Shown here: positions 17,271-27,048 of the stretch, piece by piece
How positions within the stretch are numbered: the first letter of the stretch is position 1
How the letters are laid out: each line of letters opens with the position of its first letter
Assembly: GCA_023954135.1 (NCBI GenBank)
Contig: JAMLIN010000038.1
Span: 1-40,691, forward strand
Source of the DNA: Burkholderiaceae bacterium
GTDB lineage: Bacteria; Pseudomonadota; Gammaproteobacteria; Burkholderiales; Burkholderiaceae_E
DNA length: 40,691 bases
Direction of reading: 5' to 3'
The notes under the pieces: generated by a model
The model's database searches: none
What the model saw: only the letters and a program-made list of their open reading frames with translations
What the model was told of the DNA's origin: nothing
Translations under genes and position numbers: made by a program

Positions 17271-18617
17271 ATGCGACACCATCGCAACGACCGGCCGGGG
17301 GATGACCCGGCGCCCGACGCCGAGCGCCGCAAGCTCATGCTGCTGGCCGCGAGCGCCGCCGGCCTGATGACGCTGCCGGCGCCCGCCCGGGCGGCCGATC
17401 GGGTCCGGACATCGGCCCGCATCGTCATCGCCGGCGCGGGTGCCGCCGGCCTCGCGACGGCATCGCGGCTCGCCGCCGCGCTCGACGGCGCGAAGATCAC
17501 CCTGATCGACGCCCGCAAGCCGCACCTCTACCAGCCCGGCTTCACCCTGGTCGCCGCCGGCATCAAGCCGGCGGACTACGTCACCTCGACCACCGCCCAG
17601 TACGTCCCTCGGGGCGTGACCCTGGTCACCGAGGCGGTGGCGGAGCTCGATCCGGAAGGCAAGCGGGTCGTCACTGAAAGCGGCACGGCGCATCCCTACG
17701 ATTTCCTCGTCGTGGCCACCGGCATGCGCCTGGAGTACGGCCTGATCCACGGCATGGAGGAGCGCCTGATCGGGACCAACGGACTGGGCAGCATCTATCA
17801 CAGCCCGCAGGCGGCCGAAGCCACCTGGCGGCTGCTCTCGACATTCGCCGACAAGGGCGGACGGGGCGTCTTCCTGCGCCCGGCGACCGAGATGAAGTGC
17901 GCGGGCGCGCCGCTCAAGTACACCTTCATCACCGAGGACTACCTGAGCCGCCGCGGCCGGCGCGGCAAGGCCGAGCTCGTCTACAACGCGAACAACAAGA
18001 GCCTTTTCGGGGTGCCCATCGTGGCCGAGAAAGTCCGGATGCTGTTCCAGGAACGCGGCATCCATGTCAATCACGACCGGGTGCTCGAGTCGATCGATCC
18101 GGGCCGGCGCATCGCCACCTTCCGCACACCCGACGGCACCGAGGACCAGGACTACGACTTCATCAACGTAGTGCCGCCGATGCGCGCCCCGGCGGTGGTG
18201 CGTGAAAGCGTCCTGCCCTGGCAGACCGGCCCCTGGGCCGCCGAAGGCTGGCTCGAGGTGGACCGGGGAACGCTGCGCCATGCCCGCTACCCCGATGTCT
18301 TCGGCGTCGGCGACGTGGCCGGCGTGCCGAAGGGCAAGACGGCGGCGAGCGTGAAATGGCAGGTGCCGGTCGCCGTCGAGCATCTCGTCGCCGACATCGC
18401 GAACCGGCGCAGCGATGCGCTGTACACCGGCTACACCTCCTGCCCACTGATCACCCGGCTGGGGCGGGCGATGCTGGTCGAGTTCGACTACCAGAACAAC
18501 CTGGTGCCCTCCTTTCCCGGCGTGATCGCGCCGCTCGAGGAGCTCTGGGTGACCTGGGTCATGAAGACGATGGCGCTCAAGCCTACCTATATCGAGATGC
18601 TGCGCGGCCGCGCCTGA
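17271..18617 (+). CDS. sqr: Sulfide:quinone oxidoreductase-like flavoprotein, apparently Tat-exported
   Basis: This 448-residue FAD protein of the two-dinucleotide-fold family oxidises sulfide and passes electrons to quinone. The FAD loop GAGAAGLATASRL is at 55-67. The two redox cysteines typical of SQR are C210 in EMKCAGAPLKY and C391 in GYTSCPLITR; these motifs most resemble the type II (mitochondrial SQOR-like) branch. FGVGDVAGVPKGKTAAS carries the second FAD contact. The N-terminus ERRKLMLLAASAAGLM before ARAAD looks like a Tat signal, unusual for SQR and more like flavocytochrome c sulfide dehydrogenase. The ATG at 17271 has AAGGAG at 17257-17262. It is followed after 11 bases by the membrane-protein gene. 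Confidence 0.88.
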   Translation: MRHHRNDRPGDDPAPDAERRKLMLLAASAAGLMTLPAPARAADRVRTSARIVIAGAGAAGLATASRLAAALDGAKITLIDARKPHLYQPGFTLVAAGIKPADYVTSTTAQYVPRGVTLVTEAVAELDPEGKRVVTESGTAHPYDFLVVATGMRLEYGLIHGMEERLIGTNGLGSIYHSPQAAEATWRLLSTFADKGGRGVFLRPATEMKCAGAPLKYTFITEDYLSRRGRRGKAELVYNANNKSLFGVPIVAEKVRMLFQERGIHVNHDRVLESIDPGRRIATFRTPDGTEDQDYDFINVVPPMRAPAVVRESVLPWQTGPWAAEGWLEVDRGTLRHARYPDVFGVGDVAGVPKGKTAASVKWQVPVAVEHLVADIANRRSDALYTGYTSCPLITRLGRAMLVEFDYQNNLVPSFPGVIAPLEELWVTWVMKTMALKPTYIEMLRGRA

Positions 18618-18628
18618 GGAGAAAGCAC

Positions 18629-19018
18629 ATGAAGGAACTCGACCCCTGGATCCTGCTGGCGATCATGCGGGAGATGCTCGGCCCGCTGCTCTGGCTGCTG
18701 GCCGGCCTGGCCCTGCTCGGACTGACCGCTTTCGCTCTCCTGCTGGCACGCGAAAGACGAATCGACGCGCGCCGGCTGGTGCGCTCCCAACTGCTGGGGC
18801 TGGTCGGCGGCGCACTCGCGCTCGTCCTGATGGCGAAGGTCTCGTCCTCCGGTTTCACCGACGCGGGCGGTCCGGTCGACTGGATCCTGATCGCGCTGGT
18901 ATTCGGAGCCGGCCTGGCGGGCTCGGCGATACTCGCCTATACCGCCATGGGCTGGTGCCCCCGCTGCCGTGGGCGTGCCTGCGCCGCCAGGCCCGCCGCG
19001 CCGGATGGCAATCCCTGA
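18629..19018 (+). CDS. Small membrane protein, DUF5368-like
   Basis: This 129-residue protein has three hydrophobic segments (about 10-40, 52-72 and 82-108) and a Cys/Arg-rich tail (MGWCPRCRGRACAARP). The opening MKELDPWILLAIMREMLGP and the position between SQR and DsrE genes match my memory of DUF5368-type proteins, but this name is not certain. The CPRC motif at the end of the third helix could be redox active or bind a metal. The ATG at 18629 has GAGGAG upstream. It follows sqr by 11 bases and precedes dsrE by 64 bases, so it is part of the same operon. Function unknown; anchoring or electron transfer for the exported SQR is a guess. Confidence 0.78.
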   Translation: MKELDPWILLAIMREMLGPLLWLLAGLALLGLTAFALLLARERRIDARRLVRSQLLGLVGGALALVLMAKVSSSGFTDAGGPVDWILIALVFGAGLAGSAILAYTAMGWCPRCRGRACAARPAAPDGNP

Positions 19019-19082
19019 GAACCTGTGGACGGTTCGTTCACAGGTTCTGAATCCCCGCAAGCACACATCCTCCGGAGCCGAC

Positions 19083-19454
19083 ATGCAACAGACCGATTTC
19101 GTCGCCACCCTGTTCGATGGCGACAGCAACCCCGACAAGGTGACCGTCACCTTCACGATGGCGGTCAACGCCGTGCTGAAAGGGCACACCGCGACCATCA
19201 TCCTGATGGCGCAGGCCGTCGGGCTCGGAAAGCCCGGCGCCGCGGCCGGCATGGCCATCGGCCACCCCTTCGAGCCGGTGGCCGACCTGCTGTCGAAATT
19301 CATCGACGGCGGCGGACGCATCGCGATCTGCAGATCGTGCATGATCCATAATGGCCTGAGCGAGGAGCAGATGGACTCGCGCTTCGGGATCATCGGCGCA
19401 CCGGACGTGGTCGACCTGCTGATGGGCGCGAAGGGGACATTGCAGGTGACCTAA
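19083..19454 (+). CDS. DsrE-family sulfur-relay protein
   Basis: This 123-residue protein has the DsrE/F-like alpha/beta fold pattern: FVATLFDGDSNPDKVTVTFTMAVNAVLKGHTATIILM at the N-terminus and a conserved cysteine region AICRSCMIHNGLSEEQM with C83 and C86. DsrE-type proteins carry persulfide sulfur between enzymes in the cytoplasm. Here it probably accepts or buffers sulfane sulfur made by the SQR. The ATG at 19083 follows CCTCCGGAGCCGAC, which holds GGAG. It is the last gene of the arsR-sqr-membrane protein-dsrE run, and a repeat/hairpin element begins nine bases after its stop codon. Confidence 0.87.
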   Translation: MQQTDFVATLFDGDSNPDKVTVTFTMAVNAVLKGHTATIILMAQAVGLGKPGAAAGMAIGHPFEPVADLLSKFIDGGGRIAICRSCMIHNGLSEEQMDSRFGIIGAPDVVDLLMGAKGTLQVT

Positions 19455-19462
19455 AGTAACAA

Positions 19463-19535
19463 CCCCCACGCTCGCTACGCTCGCTGCCCCCCGAGGGGGC
19501 TATCAGTGGCTTCGGGCGGCCGGGCGCCACTGATA
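19463..19535. repeat. Burkholderiales-type GC-rich repeat plus hairpin
   Basis: 19463-19500 is a CCCCCACGCTCGCTACGCTC-type element ending in CCCCCCGAGGGGG, a sequence I recognise as a dispersed intergenic repeat in Comamonadaceae and relatives. It is followed at once by TATCAGTGGC (19501-19510) pairing perfectly with GCCACTGATA (19526-19535). The pair of structures separates dsrE from the monooxygenase gene and may stop transcription, but no T-tract follows. Confidence 0.7.
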
Positions 19536-19548
19536 TGAACGAGGAGAC

Positions 19549-20541
<993 letters not shown>

Positions 20542-20555
20542 CGGGAGAAACACGC

Positions 20556-22295
20556 ATGCAGGAATTCGACCTGGTGATCCGCGGCGGCGAGATCCACGAC
20601 GGCCTCGGATCCCCGGGGCGACGGGCCGACATCGGCATCCTCGACGGCCGGATCCATACCATCGGCGGGATCGCGCCCGATGCGGGCCGCGAGATCGATG
20701 CCGGCGGTTGCATCGTCACGCCCGGCTTCGTCGACATCCATACCCACTACGACGGGCAGGCCACCTGGGAGGACCGCCTCTGGCCCTCGAGCTTCCACGG
20801 CGTGACCACGGTGGTGATGGGCAATTGCGGCGTCGGCTTCGCGCCGGTCCGGCCGGCGGACCAGGCCCGGCTGATCGAGGTGATGGAAGGCATCGAGGAC
20901 ATTCCGGGCTCCGCGCTGCATGAAGGGCTGTCGTGGAACTGGGAGAGCTTTCCCGACTACCTCGATGCGCTCGAGGCGAAGGCCTTCGATGCCGATGTCG
21001 CCGCCCAGGTTCCGCACGCCGCGCTGCGCCTCTATGTGATGGGCGAGCGCGGCGCGCGGCTCGAGCCGGCCACGAAGGACGACATCGAGGAGATGCGCAG
21101 GATCGTGACCGAGGCCATCCGCGCGGGCGCCCTCGGGTTCACGACATCCCGGACCCGCAATCACCGGACGGCCGCCGGCGACCCGACACCGTCGCTGCGT
21201 GCCGAGGAATCGGAGCTGACCGGCATCGCCCATGCGCTCGCCGATGCCGGCTCGGGCGTCATGCAGTTCATCTCGGACTTCGCGTCCCGGCAGGGCGATG
21301 AATTCGGGATGCTTTCCCGCGTCGTCAAGGCGTCCGGCCGGCCGGCATCCATCTCGCTCGCCCAGGCGCATGCCAGGCCGGACGGCTGGAAGGCGCTGCT
21401 GGAGAGAATCGAGGCAAGCAAGGCCGACGGCCTGGACATGAGGGCGCAGGTGGCGCCGCGCCCGATCGGCGTGATGCTGGGCCTGCAGACCACCTATGGC
21501 CCGTTCCAGAACTGCCCGTCGTTCAAGGAGATCGCGGACCGGCCCTTGCCCGGGATCGTGGCGATCATGAAGGACAAGGCGTTCCGCCACAGGCTGCTCG
21601 AGGAGGAGCGCGCCTGGCCCGGCTTCGGGCTCGGCGCGACGGCCGTGCCGATCGACTATCGCGGCGTGTTTCCCCTGGGCAAGCCGCCCGACTACGAACC
21701 CGCGCCCGAGAAGTCGATCGCCGCCATCGCCCGCCGGCTGGGCATCACCGAAGCGGAAGCCGCCTACGACCTGCTGCTGGAGGACGACGGCAAGGCATTG
21801 CTGCTGATGCCCTTCGCGAACTTCGCGCAAGGCACGCTCGAGCCCGTGCGCCAGATGCTCTCGCACGAGCGCAGCATCCTCGGCCTCGGCGACGGCGGGG
21901 CGCATGTCGGCATCATCTCGGACGCCAGCTTCCCCACCTACCTGCTGTCCCACTGGGGTCGCGACCGCGCCGAGGGTCGGTTCGATCTCCCCTTCCTGAT
22001 CCGCAAGATGACCAGCATGACGGCGGCGGCCGTCGGCCTTCATGATCGCGGCACGCTCGAACCCGGCATGAAGGCCGACATCAACGTGATCGACCTCGAT
22101 GCCCTCGGCCTCGGCGTTCCGGAGATCGTTCGCGACCTTCCGGCCGGGGGGAAACGGCTGGTCCAGCGCAGCACCGGCTACCGGGCGAGCATCGTGTCCG
22201 GGGTGCCGACCTATCTCGAGGGCGAAGCCACCGGCGCCCTGCCCGGTCGCCTGGTACGCGGGGAACAGCGCGACCCTCGACATCGTCGACACTAG
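20556..22295 (+). CDS. N-acyl-D-amino-acid deacylase-family amidohydrolase
   Basis: This 579-residue protein has the organisation of D-aminoacylases: an N-terminal beta-sandwich start ([15 protein letters not shown]), the metal-binding HTHYDGQ in [13 protein letters not shown] (about residues 58-68), a [14 protein letters not shown] segment holding a cysteine used as metal ligand in this family, and [15 protein letters not shown] near the end carrying the catalytic aspartate region. Known members release free D-amino acids from N-acyl forms; many genomic members have undefined substrates. The ATG at 20556 follows GGGAGA. It is 87 bases from the trpE stop codon, convergent. The last nine residues (Arg/His-rich) look unrelated to the family and may reflect a junction. 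Confidence 0.88.
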   Translation: MQEFDLVIRGGEIHDGLGSPGRRADIGILDGRIHTIGGIAPDAGREIDAGGCIVTPGFVDIHTHYDGQATWEDRLWPSSFHGVTTVVMGNCGVGFAPVRPADQARLIEVMEGIEDIPGSALHEGLSWNWESFPDYLDALEAKAFDADVAAQVPHAALRLYVMGERGARLEPATKDDIEEMRRIVTEAIRAGALGFTTSRTRNHRTAAGDPTPSLRAEESELTGIAHALADAGSGVMQFISDFASRQGDEFGMLSRVVKASGRPASISLAQAHARPDGWKALLERIEASKADGLDMRAQVAPRPIGVMLGLQTTYGPFQNCPSFKEIADRPLPGIVAIMKDKAFRHRLLEEERAWPGFGLGATAVPIDYRGVFPLGKPPDYEPAPEKSIAAIARRLGITEAEAAYDLLLEDDGKALLLMPFANFAQGTLEPVRQMLSHERSILGLGDGGAHVGIISDASFPTYLLSHWGRDRAEGRFDLPFLIRKMTSMTAAAVGLHDRGTLEPGMKADINVIDLDALGLGVPEIVRDLPAGGKRLVQRSTGYRASIVSGVPTYLEGEATGALPGRLVRGEQRDPRHRRH

Positions 22296-22381
22296 CCGCA
22301 GCGTACGGGCCCTGCCGCCCGTTGGCGACAAGAGCCCGTCCGACCGCGCCCCGCCCTGGCCCCGACCGTCGGGGCGCTGAC

Positions 22382-23929
22382 TCAGGCGCTGCCCGCGAAA
22401 CCGGTCTCGACCAGCTCGGCAGCGTGAATCACCGCCCGGGCCTTGGCCTCCGTCTCGAGCCACTCGTTCTCGGGGATGGAGTCGTACACCACGCCGGCGG
22501 CGGCCTGGACGTTGAGGATGCCGTCGCGCACGACGCCGGTGCGGATAGCGATCGCGACATCCATCGCGCCCGAGTAGCTCAGGTAGCCGCAGGCGCCGCC
22601 ATAGATACCGCGCTTGGTGATCTCGAGCTCGTCGATGATCTCCATGGCCCGAACCTTGGGGGCGCCGGTCAGGGTGCCGGCCGGGAAGCTCGCCCGCAAT
22701 ACGTCGATCGCGTCGAGCCCGGGCTGCAGGATGCCTTCGACGTTGCTGACGATATGCTGGACATGCGAGTACTTCTCGATCGCCATCTGGTCGGTGACCC
22801 GGACGGTGCCGGTCATGGCGATGCGGCCGATGTCGTTGCGTGCGAGGTCGATCAGCATCAGGTGCTCGGCGCGCTCCTTGGGATCGGCGAGCAGTTCGTC
22901 GGCCAGCGCCTGGTCCTGCTGGGGCGACATGCCGCGCTTGCGGGTGCCCGCCAGCGGACGGATGGTGATGCGCTGGGCCTCGTCGCCGAGCGCCTCGATC
23001 GCAGCGGCAATGCGCGGATCGGATTCCTCGCCGACCTGGACCGATTCCTGGCGCACCAGGATCTCGGGCGAAGCGCCGACCACATGGAAGTCGCCGAAGT
23101 CGTAGTAGTACATGTAGGGCGACGGATTGATCGAACGCAGCGCCCGGTAGAGCCACAGCGGCGAATGAGTGAAGGGCTTGCGCAGGCACTGGCCGACCTG
23201 GACCTGCATCATGTCACCGGCGACGATGTACTCCTTGGCCCGCGCCACCGCCGCCAGATAGTCCTCGCGGGCGAACTCGCGGATCACCTCGGTGACTTCG
23301 CCGGCCGGCGTATCGGGCGGCTGCGGCACTGCCTGCGCGAGCCGCGTGCGCAGCTCGCGCAGGCGGCGACTCGCGTTGACGTAGGCCTCGGGTGCGGCGG
23401 GGTCGGCAAAGACGATCAGGTAGATCCGGCCACGCAGGTTGTCGACGATGGCGAGCTCATCGACCAGCAGGAACAGCATGTCGGGCGTGCCGATCGGGTC
23501 GGGCTTCGTGCAGGGGCCGAGGCGCGGCTCGATGAAGCGCACCATGTCGTAGCCGAAGTAACCCGCCAGACCACCACAGAAGCGCGGCATCCCCGGGGGC
23601 ACCGCCGCCCGGTAGCGCTGGCGGAACTCCCGTACGAACTCGATCGGGTCGCCCGTGGCACTCTCGACGACGCGGCCGTTGTCGAGCACCTCGATCCGAT
23701 CACCAGTCGAGCGGATGGCGCGCCGGGCCGGCAGGCCGATGAAGGAATAGCGCCCGAAGCGCTCGCCCCCGACCACCGACTCGAGCAACAGGGAGTTGGC
23801 CCGGGCGCCTTCATCGGTCAGCTTGAGGTAGAGCGACAGCGGGGTGTCGAGATCGGCCAGGCACTCGACGAGGAGCGGAATCCGGTTGAAGCCGCGTGCC
23901 GCGAGCGCTCGAAATTCGATTTCTGTCAT
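22382..23929 (-). CDS. trpE: Anthranilate synthase component I
   Basis: This 515-residue enzyme makes anthranilate from chorismate together with TrpG. The tryptophan-feedback motif LLES is at 48-51. The catalytic half has LAGTRKRG, DLARNDIGRIA, YSHVQHIVSNVEG, SFPAGTLTGAPKVRAMEIIDELE and GIYGGACGYLSYSG, all canonical, so it should be feedback-regulated and active. The start is the ATG at 23929 (MTEIEFRALAARGFNRIPL), with GAGGGA just upstream. A 22-codon open frame ends at this ATG as ATGA. It follows gph and rpe as in other Burkholderiales, but trpG lies 13 kb downstream. Confidence 0.97.
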   Translation of the reverse strand: MTEIEFRALAARGFNRIPLLVECLADLDTPLSLYLKLTDEGARANSLLLESVVGGERFGRYSFIGLPARRAIRSTGDRIEVLDNGRVVESATGDPIEFVREFRQRYRAAVPPGMPRFCGGLAGYFGYDMVRFIEPRLGPCTKPDPIGTPDMLFLLVDELAIVDNLRGRIYLIVFADPAAPEAYVNASRRLRELRTRLAQAVPQPPDTPAGEVTEVIREFAREDYLAAVARAKEYIVAGDMMQVQVGQCLRKPFTHSPLWLYRALRSINPSPYMYYYDFGDFHVVGASPEILVRQESVQVGEESDPRIAAAIEALGDEAQRITIRPLAGTRKRGMSPQQDQALADELLADPKERAEHLMLIDLARNDIGRIAMTGTVRVTDQMAIEKYSHVQHIVSNVEGILQPGLDAIDVLRASFPAGTLTGAPKVRAMEIIDELEITKRGIYGGACGYLSYSGAMDVAIAIRTGVVRDGILNVQAAAGVVYDSIPENEWLETEAKARAVIHAAELVETGFAGSA

Positions 23930-23994
23930 GAATCCCTCGATGGTCCGGGCTCGCTCGAGGGCGAGCCCCGCGCGCCTCGACGGGCGCGCCACAT
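23926..23994 (-). promoter_or_regulatory. Candidate trpE leader: short frame with a Trp codon and tandem hairpins
   Basis: A 22-residue frame starting ATG-TGG (Met-Trp) at 23994 ends with a TGA that overlaps the trpE start as ATGA. Within it lie two perfect hairpins: GCGCGCC/GGCGCGC (23970-23989, 6-base loop) and GGGCTCGC/GCGAGCCC (23947-23968, 6-base loop). Only one Trp codon is present, so classic attenuation is doubtful, but translational coupling or structure-based control of trpE is possible. The ribosome site of the short frame is weak. Confidence 0.35.
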
Positions 23995-24140
23995 GCCGGA
24001 TGGAACGATTCCGACGCTACCGGCGGTCCGGTCGTCGGGGCCACGGGCGCCGTCAGCGCCAGCAGCCGGCGCGCCATCGCCAGGTAAGGGAGGCGCGCCA
24101 ATGGTCCTTGCGGGCAAGCATGTCGATCGAGGTTCCGGTA

Positions 24141-24830
24141 TCAGCCCGCGCGCCGGTCGGTGATGCACCCGGCAGCTTCGGCAAGCGAGGCGACTATACC
24201 ATCCACGTCCAGCTCCCGCACATCACGACCCTCGTTGTAGCCATAGGGCACCGCCAGCACCGGCATGCCGGCGGCCCGCGCCGCCAGCGCGTCGTTGAGC
24301 GAATCGCCGATCGCGAGGCAACGGTCCGGCGGCACGCCGAGCTGCTTCGCCGCATGGTGCATCGGCAGCGGGTCGGGCTTGCGCCGCTCGAGGGCATCGC
24401 CACCCACCACCAGCTGGAAGTACTGGGCCATGCCGCAGCGCGCGAGCAAGGCATCGGCAAAGCGCTGGGGCTTGTTGGTCACGCAGGCGAGCGCAAGGCC
24501 ATTGGCGCGCATCGCCTCGAGCCCGGCCATGGCGCCATCGTAGGGGGTCGCGCGCAAGCCGTTCTCGCGCTCGTAGTGATGCATGAAGGCGGCCATCGCC
24601 GGCTCGAACTCGGCGGGCGCGACGCGCGCGTCGAGTCCACCGCCCAGCGCCCGGTGCACCAGCACGCCGGCGCCCTTGCCGACATAGGCGGCAACGGTTG
24701 CGAGCGCGAGCGGCGACCGGCCGAACTCGACCAGCATCGCGTTGGTCGCGGCGGCGAGGTCGGCGACCGTGTCGAGCAGGGTGCCATCCAGATCGATCAG
24801 CACCGCGTCGACGTCGAACCTCGTGCTCAT
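24141..24830 (-). CDS. gph: Phosphoglycolate phosphatase
   Basis: This 229-residue HAD-superfamily phosphatase removes 2-phosphoglycolate. Motif [10 protein letters not shown] (about 13-21), motif II threonine in CVTNKP, the lysine of RRKPDPLPM and motif [17 protein letters not shown] are intact. A helical cap lies between motifs I and II. Gene order rpe-gph-trpE supports Gph over other HAD enzymes. It overlaps rpe by four bases (ATGA) and is separated from trpE by about 210 bases. Confidence 0.94.
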   Translation of the reverse strand: MSTRFDVDAVLIDLDGTLLDTVADLAAATNAMLVEFGRSPLALATVAAYVGKGAGVLVHRALGGGLDARVAPAEFEPAMAAFMHHYERENGLRATPYDGAMAGLEAMRANGLALACVTNKPQRFADALLARCGMAQYFQLVVGGDALERRKPDPLPMHHAAKQLGVPPDRCLAIGDSLNDALAARAAGMPVLAVPYGYNEGRDVRELDVDGIVASLAEAAGCITDRRAG

Positions 24831-25516
24831 GTGTCCATGGCTGCGCGCAAGCGCTGGATGACGCCGTGGTATCCCCCGTCCGGATCGGGTGCACCGAAGA
24901 CGGCGGAGCCGGCGACGAAGGTGTCGGCGCCGGCCCTGGCCACCGCCGCGATGTTCTCGACCTTGATGCCGCCGTCGACCTCGAGCCAGATCGGCTGACC
25001 GCCGGAAGCGACATGGGCATCGATGCGCCGGCGCACCTCGGCGATCTTGGGCAGGGTCGAGGCGATGAACGACTGCCCCCCGAAGCCCGGGTTGACCGAC
25101 ATCAGCAGGATGATGTCCAGCCGGTCCATGACGTGGTCGAGATGGTGCAATGGCGTGGCCGGATTGAACACCAGTCCGGCGCGGCAGCCGGCGTCGCGGA
25201 TCGTCTGCAAGGTCCGGTCGACGTGGCGGGAGGCTTCCGGATGGAAGGTGATCAGGTTCGCCCCGGCGGCGGCGAAATCGGGCACCAGGCGATCGACCGG
25301 CTCGACCATCAGGTGCACGTCGATCGGGATGCCGACGTGGCGGCGGACCGCCTCGCAGACCATCGGCCCGATCGTGAGGTTCGGGACGTAATGGTTGTCC
25401 ATCACGTCGAAGTGAACCAGGTCGGCGCCGGCGGCCTCGATCGCGCGCACCTCCTCGCCGAGCCGGGCGAAGTCCGCGGAGAGGATGCTCGGCGCGATGC
25501 GATGGGTGGCAGACAT
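24827..25516 (-). CDS. rpe: Ribulose-phosphate 3-epimerase
   Basis: This 229-residue TIM-barrel enzyme interconverts ribulose-5-phosphate and xylulose-5-phosphate. Signatures are [17 protein letters not shown] (7-23), [17 protein letters not shown] with catalytic Asp and metal His, [11 protein letters not shown] and LEVDGGIK. The ATG at 25516 ([10 protein letters not shown]) gives the usual length; a longer frame starts in the apaG promoter region. It is divergent from apaG, with 91 bases between the starts, and its end overlaps gph by four bases. Confidence 0.96.
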   Translation of the reverse strand: MSATHRIAPSILSADFARLGEEVRAIEAAGADLVHFDVMDNHYVPNLTIGPMVCEAVRRHVGIPIDVHLMVEPVDRLVPDFAAAGANLITFHPEASRHVDRTLQTIRDAGCRAGLVFNPATPLHHLDHVMDRLDIILLMSVNPGFGGQSFIASTLPKIAEVRRRIDAHVASGGQPIWLEVDGGIKVENIAAVARAGADTFVAGSAVFGAPDPDGGYHGVIQRLRAAMDT

Positions 25517-25607
25517 GGTCGGAGCCGCTGGCCTTTGGCTAGAATGAACCGCATTGTAGCCGCCGCCAGCCCGGGCGCCGGGCGGGACCGGCACGGGAAA
25601 ATCGCCG

Positions 25608-25988
25608 ATGTCCGACCCGCGTTATCGAATCCGCATCAGCGTTCGCAGCCAGTACCTGCCCGACCAGTCGGCGCCGGACGACGCCACCTACTCGTTCGCC
25701 TACACCGTCACGATCCGCAACGACGGCCAGGTCCCGGCGCAGCTGATCAGCCGCTACTGGCACATCGAGGACGAGTCCGGCAAGGTGATCGAGGTGCGCG
25801 GGCTCGGTGTGGTCGGCCAGCAGCCGCTGCTCGCGCCCGGCGAATCCTTCGAGTACACCAGCGGCAGCCAGATCGCGACGCCCAAGGGCTCGATGCAGGG
25901 CGAGTACTTCTTCGTCGCCGAGGACGGCCACCGTTTCGAGGTACCGATCCCGATCTTCGTGCTCGCGATGCCCCGCACCCTGCACTAG
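25608..25988 (+). CDS. apaG: ApaG protein
   Basis: This 126-residue single-domain protein has the ApaG fibronectin-like fold pattern: [60 protein letters not shown] and [14 protein letters not shown]. Homologues relate to cobalt resistance and Ap4A metabolism in enteric bacteria, though the biochemical role is unsettled. Its location next to rpe and upstream of mltA is standard for Burkholderiales. mltA starts seven bases after its stop codon. Confidence 0.96.
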   Translation: MSDPRYRIRISVRSQYLPDQSAPDDATYSFAYTVTIRNDGQVPAQLISRYWHIEDESGKVIEVRGLGVVGQQPLLAPGESFEYTSGSQIATPKGSMQGEYFFVAEDGHRFEVPIPIFVLAMPRTLH

Positions 25989-25995
25989 CCCGGCC

Positions 25996-27048
25996 ATGCG
26001 ATCGCCGTACCGCCTCGCGCTGCTGGCGCTGACGAGCATCGCCATCGGGCTCGCCGGCTGCGCCTCCCCGCCGGTGGCGGCGACCGCCATCCCGCCGGGC
26101 GCGCTGCCGGGCTGGGAGAAGGACGATCTCGGCGGCATCGCGCAGGCGCTGGATGCTCAGTGCGCCCTCGCCCGGCCCCCCGGACACTGGGCGCGGACCT
26201 GCGCGATGCTCCCGGAACCATCGCGACTACGCGGCTTCATCGAAGCGAACTTCCTCGCCTGGCCGATGCAGGCGCCGGGCGACGTCCGCCCCGGCATGCT
26301 CACCGGCTATCACGAGCCCCTGCTCACCGGCAGCCGCAACCGGGAGTCGTCCGGCCAGGTACCCCTGTACGCCCCCCCGGCACCGCCACGCGACGGCACT
26401 TTGCTGCCCGACCGGGCGGCGATCGATGCCGGTGCCCTCGCAGCGACACCCGTCGTCGCCTGGGCCGACGATCCGGTCGAGGCCTTCTTCCTGCATGTGC
26501 AGGGCTCGGGCCGGCTGCGGCTGCGCGACGGCTCGATCCTGCGGATCGGCTTCGCGGGCCACAACGGCCGGCCGTATCGCTCGATCGGGCGAGAGCTGAT
26601 CGAGCGCGGCGAGCTCGATGCCGCGACGCTCGATGCCGATGCGATCAAGGCCTGGCTGCGGGCCCATCCGGGCGAGGCCACGGCGGTGATGCAGTCGAAT
26701 CCACGCTATGTGTTCTTCCGTGTGCTCGAGGACGTCGACCCGCAGCAGGGCCCGATCGGCTCGCTCGGGGTTCCCCTCACCACGATGCGCTCGATCGCCA
26801 CCGATCCGGCGCGGGTGCCGCCCGGCGCCCTCGTCTATCTGGACGCCGCCCCGCTGGCGGGAGACGAGGACAGCCACCACTGGCGCCGGCTGGGCGTGGC
26901 GCAGGACACCGGCGCCGCCATCCGGGGCGCGGTCCGGGCCGACCTCTTCGCGGGGTCCGACTCCGAGGCAGCCTCCATCGCCGCGCGCCTGCGCCAGCCG
27001 CTGGCCGCCTGGTTGCTGCTGCCGCGCGGCGAGGAACCCCGGCGCTAG
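25996..27048 (+). CDS. mltA: Membrane-bound lytic murein transglycosylase A
   Basis: This 350-residue lipoprotein has a lipobox GLAGC with C22 as the first mature residue, so it should sit in the outer membrane. It cleaves peptidoglycan glycans to 1,6-anhydromuropeptides. The MltA barrel domain starts at GYHEPLLTGSR, and VQGSGRLRLRDG and NPRYVFFRV follow. The C-terminal 3D-type segment reads RRLGVAQDTGAAIRGAVRADLF, holding the conserved aspartates (AQDTG, RADLF). The usual GGAI has become GAAI, a mild change. The ATG at 25996 gives a proper signal; it is seven bases after apaG. Its TAG stop shares CTAG with the dsbC stop on the other strand. Confidence 0.95.
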   Translation: MRSPYRLALLALTSIAIGLAGCASPPVAATAIPPGALPGWEKDDLGGIAQALDAQCALARPPGHWARTCAMLPEPSRLRGFIEANFLAWPMQAPGDVRPGMLTGYHEPLLTGSRNRESSGQVPLYAPPAPPRDGTLLPDRAAIDAGALAATPVVAWADDPVEAFFLHVQGSGRLRLRDGSILRIGFAGHNGRPYRSIGRELIERGELDAATLDADAIKAWLRAHPGEATAVMQSNPRYVFFRVLEDVDPQQGPIGSLGVPLTTMRSIATDPARVPPGALVYLDAAPLAGDEDSHHWRRLGVAQDTGAAIRGAVRADLFAGSDSEAASIAARLRQPLAAWLLLPRGEEPRR

